This document shows positions 4,570 to 7,015 of a DNA stretch of 7,015 nt, piece by piece. Positions within the stretch are counted from its first letter, which is position 1. Every line of letters begins with the position of its first letter. The translations under genes and the position numbers were made by a program. The notes beneath the pieces are model-generated. The model saw only the letters and a program-made list of their open reading frames with translations, made no database searches and was not told where the DNA came from. This DNA is from Candidatus Rokuibacteriota bacterium (GTDB lineage: Bacteria > Methylomirabilota > Methylomirabilia > Rokubacteriales > JACPHL01), in the NCBI GenBank assembly GCA_016188625.1, contig JACPHL010000207.1:1-7015 (forward strand). Reading direction: 5' to 3'.

Positions 4570-6594
4570 CGCCATCCCTCATGGCGCCGGCCATGGCGTG
4601 CCGCGAGGCGCGGAGGGCCTCGGCCGCCATGTCGCGGATGCGCTTCTCGACCCGATTCCAGAACCAGACGCGGCGGCTGGCCAGCTCGGAGAGCGCCCTG
4701 CGCGCCTCCGGCGTCCCGATCGCTGCCAGGGCGTTGATCGCCTCGTGTCTGATCGCCAGGTCGTCCGGGGCCCCGAGCCCCGGCCGGGTGACCAGGCCGT
4801 GCAAGGCCGCCACCGCCTCCTCGTCCTGGAGGGCGCCCAGCGCCCGCACGGCCGCGCCGCGTACCGTGGGGTCAGGGTCGTCGAGGCACCGGATGAGGGG
4901 CGTGACGGCCATGCGCCCGCCGATCACGCCGAGGGCGCGGACGGCCTCCAGCCGGACCCGGGGGTGGGGATGGTCGAGGACGTTGACCACCGACAGGAAG
5001 GTCGATTCGTCGCCGATCTTGCCGAGGATGCTGACCACGTTCCGCACCACGTACCAGCGCGACTCCGTGAGGCGGGGCAGCAGGGCCGGGACGACCGACG
5101 GGCCCACCGTCGCCAGCACCTGGCACAGCCGGGCGCGCACGCGCCGGTCGCCCTCCTCCGCGAGGACCGCCGAGAACTCGTCCGCCCCCTCCCGCCCGAC
5201 GGCCCGGAGGTACTCCGCGGCCAGGGCCATCTGCTGGGTCTCGGTGCGCCGACGGAGGATGCCCGCCACGAGCTCATCTGCTGGGTCTCGGCCCGCCGGC
5301 GGAGGATGCCCGCCACGAGCGAGACGTGGGTGCGGCCGGCCATCCGCCGCATGAAGAGGGCGTAGCGCCGCGGGTGGTCCCGCATCCAGCCCGTCCCGAG
5401 CTGGGTGGTGGTGGACAGGTTCTTCAGCACGTTCACGGCCAGGTCGAGCCGGCCGCGCGCGAGGGCCTCGCCCATGATCTCCTCGAGGGCGTCCACGGCG
5501 AAGGCGGGGTACTCGTCGCCGTCCACCCGGAAGATCAGGGCCAGCAGGATGTCCGCGCTCCGCTCGAGGAGGACGTCGGGGTGGCACGCGGCCAGGATCT
5601 CCTTGCGGAGCTCCACGAAGAGGGGGTCGTCGTGGGCCAGCTCCTCGGCCGGGCCGGGCGCGAGCCCCGGCTGCTGCCGCCGCTCGAGGGCCGCGGTGAC
5701 GGCCTCCAGCAGCCGCTGGCGCTTGCCCGCCTCCACCGGGAACTCGAGGAGCTCGCCGGTGAGCGACATGAACAGGTCGGCGGGCACGAGCTTGGCGATC
5801 CTGCCCATCTCGTCCTCGGTCGCCTGCGCCAGGAGGTTGAACGCGACCACGTCGCTCGCCGCGAGCGGGACGAGCCAGTTGGTCAGGAACGGCCGCAGGA
5901 TCGCGGCCGGGAGGTTCAGCACGGCCTCCGTCACCGTGCGGAGGCGGACATCCCGATCGCCCGCCCCGCCGGCCATCGTCCCGAGCAACTGCACCGCCGG
6001 GTAGAGGACGTCCACGCGGCCGTCGTCGGTGAGCGAGTGGAACCAGCCCAGGAGCCGATCCCGATCGTAGGAGAGCGCGCCGAAGTGCTCCTCGGTCCGC
6101 TCCAGGATCGCGTGGACGAGCCTGTCCAGCTCGTCCTCCTCCGGCCGGGCCTCCTCGGCCTCGACCCCCGCCCCTCCGGTCGGCTCGCGGACGGTGATGT
6201 GGACGACCTTCCGCCGCCCGAGGAGGGCGGAGGCCCCGGCCACCGAGTCGAAGCTCTCGGCGGGCTGGTTGAGGAGGTCGAGGAAGGCCTCCAGCTCCCA
6301 GTCCTCCACCGAGGGGTCGATGGAGAACTCGACGATGCCGCGGGCCTCGAGGTCGAACCGAAACGCCTCGAGGGTCGCCTCGAGCATCAGGACCTCCTCC
6401 CCGGCCCAGTGGAAGCGGTCCTTCCCCACCCGGATCGGGAAGGTCATCCCCTCCTGGAAGAAGCCGTCGAGGGATCGGTGGAGCCGCCGGACCCAGGCCG
6501 TGGCCATCTCGCTGCCGGGCGGGTAGAGGCTGAGGGACTTCTTGGCCGCGATCAGGGCCTTCAAGAAGAGGACCAGGATCTGCTGATTGCCCAT
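4559..6594 (-). CDS. HEAT-repeat protein, frame broken by a 47-bp tandem duplication
   Basis: Read from ATG 6594, the protein begins MGNQQILVLFLKALIAAKK. Its first 110 residues match the pattern of the HD-GYP protein's N-terminus (LYPPG, then FF-x2-G, AGEEVL, RGIVEF). A long helical middle follows to residue 440 (AETQQM). There the frame shifts inside a tandem duplication (5228-5321), and the shifted frame stops at 4924 (556 residues). The true continuation, from ALAAEYLRAVG to the TAG at 4559, lies in another frame and holds 4-5 HEAT repeats (units around WYVVRNVVSILGKIGD, PRVRLEAVRALGVIG, PTVRGAAVRALGAL, AIRHEAINALAAIG). Removing one 47-bp copy gives exactly 1,989 bases, a 662-residue protein. 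HEAT repeats are protein-binding scaffolds, so a role with the HD-GYP enzyme is likely but unproven. Both halves stay open with no decay, which argues against an old pseudogene. The Shine-Dalgarno before 6594 is weak. Confidence 0.85.
5228..5321 (-). repeat. 47-bp imperfect tandem duplication causing a frameshift
   Basis: Copies at 5228-5274 and 5275-5321 are adjacent and identical at 43 of 47 positions. Each encodes LVAGILRRR-x-ETQQM in its own frame (x is Thr or Ala), and two of the three internal codon differences are silent. Because 47 is not a multiple of three, the second copy shifts the HEAT gene out of frame. Confidence 0.95.
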
Positions 6595-6613
6595 GCCCTA
6601 TCCGACTCCGCCC

Positions 6614-6718
6614 GCCGAGGCCCCGCCGTCAGCCCGCCCGGCGGATGGCCCTCGGCGCGCGGGACGCTCACCGTCTCCAGGGCGCGCCGAGAATCCACAC
6701 CACGCCGGGGGCCTCGGC
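6614..6718 (-). promoter_or_regulatory. Highly self-complementary leader before the HEAT/HD-GYP operon
   Basis: Nested inverted repeats in the minus-strand RNA. The outer arms GCCGAGGCCCC and GGGGCCUCGGC (6718-6708 with 6624-6614) make 11 perfect pairs. The inner arms CUCGGCGCGC and GCGCGCCGAG (6691-6682 with 6660-6651) make 10 perfect pairs. A GACG/CGUC hairpin (6675-6672 with 6666-6663) lies inside. An alternative 7-bp CCCGGCG/CGCCGGG pairing (6709-6703 with 6643-6637) can extend it. It ends about 20 bases before ATG 6594. It matches no riboswitch class that I recognise; high G+C makes pairing easier by chance. Confidence 0.45.
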
Positions 6719-6731
6719 TTGAGGACCCTTC

Positions 6732-6765
6732 ATTTTAGCAGGAGACTGCCCGGCGCTTAAAGCGC
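6732..6765 (-). promoter_or_regulatory. Candidate promoter with overlapping palindrome
   Basis: TAAAAT (6737-6732) resembles a -10 box (5 of 6). Seventeen bases upstream is TTAAGC, a poor -35 match (3 of 6), which lies inside the palindrome GCGCTT-A-AAGCGC (6753-6765). A repressor or activator could bind there. It is the only A/T-rich patch in the gap before the HEAT gene, and is weakly supported. Confidence 0.3.
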
Positions 6766-6789
6766 GAAATCGGTGTCCGGCCGCCCGCT

Positions 6790-6831
6790 GGCATCCCCCG
6801 GCGGCGGTTCCCGACCCCTTCCCGGGGTGCC
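6790..6831 (-). terminator. Terminator-like hairpin after the upstream pilin gene
   Basis: Starting 10 bases after the pilin stop, GGCACCCCGG (6831-6822) can pair with CCGGGG and UGCC (6801-6796 and 6793-6790), giving 10 pairs with a 2-base bulge and a 20-base loop. It lacks a U tract, so it may rely on Rho or only protect the mRNA end. Confidence 0.35.
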
Positions 6832-6840
6832 CTGGCTAAG

Positions 6841-7015
6841 CTAGCACAGGTCGGCATCGTTGACCGCCAGGGTGATCCTGCCGTTGGTGGCGTCGTAGGT
6901 GTAGTCGCCGCTGGGACACTGGAAGATCGGGGGGCTCGGATTGACCAGGCCGTTGAGGAGGCCCTTGCCGGGCGGGAAGTTCCCGTCGTGCTTGCCGTAG
7001 TAGATGGCGGCGGCC
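6841..7015 (-). CDS. C-terminal tail of a type IV pilin or pseudopilin (5' end beyond window)
   Basis: The last 57 codons of a gene entering from the right, ending with TAG at 6843-6841. The peptide contains AAIYYGKHDGNFPP, matching the region after the long N-terminal helix in PilA/GspG-type pilins where an alpha helix meets a G-x-FP turn. It then has a beta-rich end with cysteines at visible positions 33 and 57, which could form the D-region disulphide loop typical of type IVa pilins. The prepilin leader and hydrophobic helix are outside the window, so major pilin versus pseudopilin cannot be settled. Its likely maturation enzyme is the PilD encoded about 3.7 kb downstream. Confidence 0.78.
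   Translation of the reverse strand, partial: AAAIYYGKHDGNFPPGKGLLNGLVNPSPPIFQCPSGDYTYDATNGRITLAVNDADLC

Noticed and set aside
6735-6755. Second sigma-54 promoter before the HEAT gene (GG and GC at the right spacing in the minus strand, near GGGCAGTCTCCTGCT)
   Set aside because: Only the GG/GC pairs and a TGCT end match; the rest of the -24 element differs from TGGCAC at most positions.
1-7015. Insertion sequences, CRISPR arrays, tRNA or rRNA genes
   Set aside because: I saw no transposase motif, no evenly spaced repeats and no tRNA-like or rRNA sequence. The only tandem repeat is the two-copy 47-bp duplication at 5228-5321.

Overview
The window is about 70% G+C and every gene I can support lies on the minus strand, so transcription runs from the right edge to the left. 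No ribosomal or housekeeping gene fixes the taxonomy. The very high G+C, the sigma-54 (-24/-12) pilin promoter, a GEMM-type riboswitch and the HEAT/HD-GYP gene pair suggest a Gram-negative environmental bacterium such as a Methylomirabilota/Rokubacteria, deltaproteobacterial or acidobacterial lineage. This is inference only.

Layout in transcription order (right to left). At 7015-6841 is the C-terminal tail of a type IV pilin or pseudopilin. A 246-base gap (6840-6595) holds a terminator-like hairpin, a weak candidate promoter with a short palindrome, and a strongly self-complementary leader. Then comes a tightly packed set of five genes: a HEAT-repeat protein (6594-4559, interrupted by a 47-bp tandem duplication that shifts the frame), an HD-GYP c-di-GMP phosphodiesterase (4569-3400), a 98-codon unknown protein (3403-3107), a prepilin peptidase PilD (3110-2337), and a membrane-anchored GGDEF diguanylate cyclase (2340-1285). 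Each junction in this set overlaps, mostly as ATGA or GTGA.

A 441-base non-coding stretch (1284-844) follows and is entirely regulatory. It holds a TGTCA-repeat upstream activator region, a near-perfect sigma-54 promoter (1118-1103), and a c-di-GMP-I (GEMM) riboswitch aptamer (1029-940). It also holds an alternative hairpin that competes with the aptamer's closing helix, and a 13-bp hairpin that buries the Shine-Dalgarno of the next gene. That gene is a FimT/GspH-type minor pseudopilin (843-397), followed by a PilV-type minor pilin (376 to the left edge, incomplete).

The window therefore appears to hold a compact c-di-GMP control circuit for type IV pilus assembly. An enzyme that makes c-di-GMP and one that breaks it down are encoded next to the peptidase that matures prepilins, and directly upstream of a minor-pilin operon whose mRNA leader senses c-di-GMP. 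The most striking points are the predicted switching structure of the riboswitch leader, the N-terminal domain shared by the HEAT and HD-GYP proteins, and the 47-bp duplication, which looks more like a strain-mixture assembly error than a real mutation.
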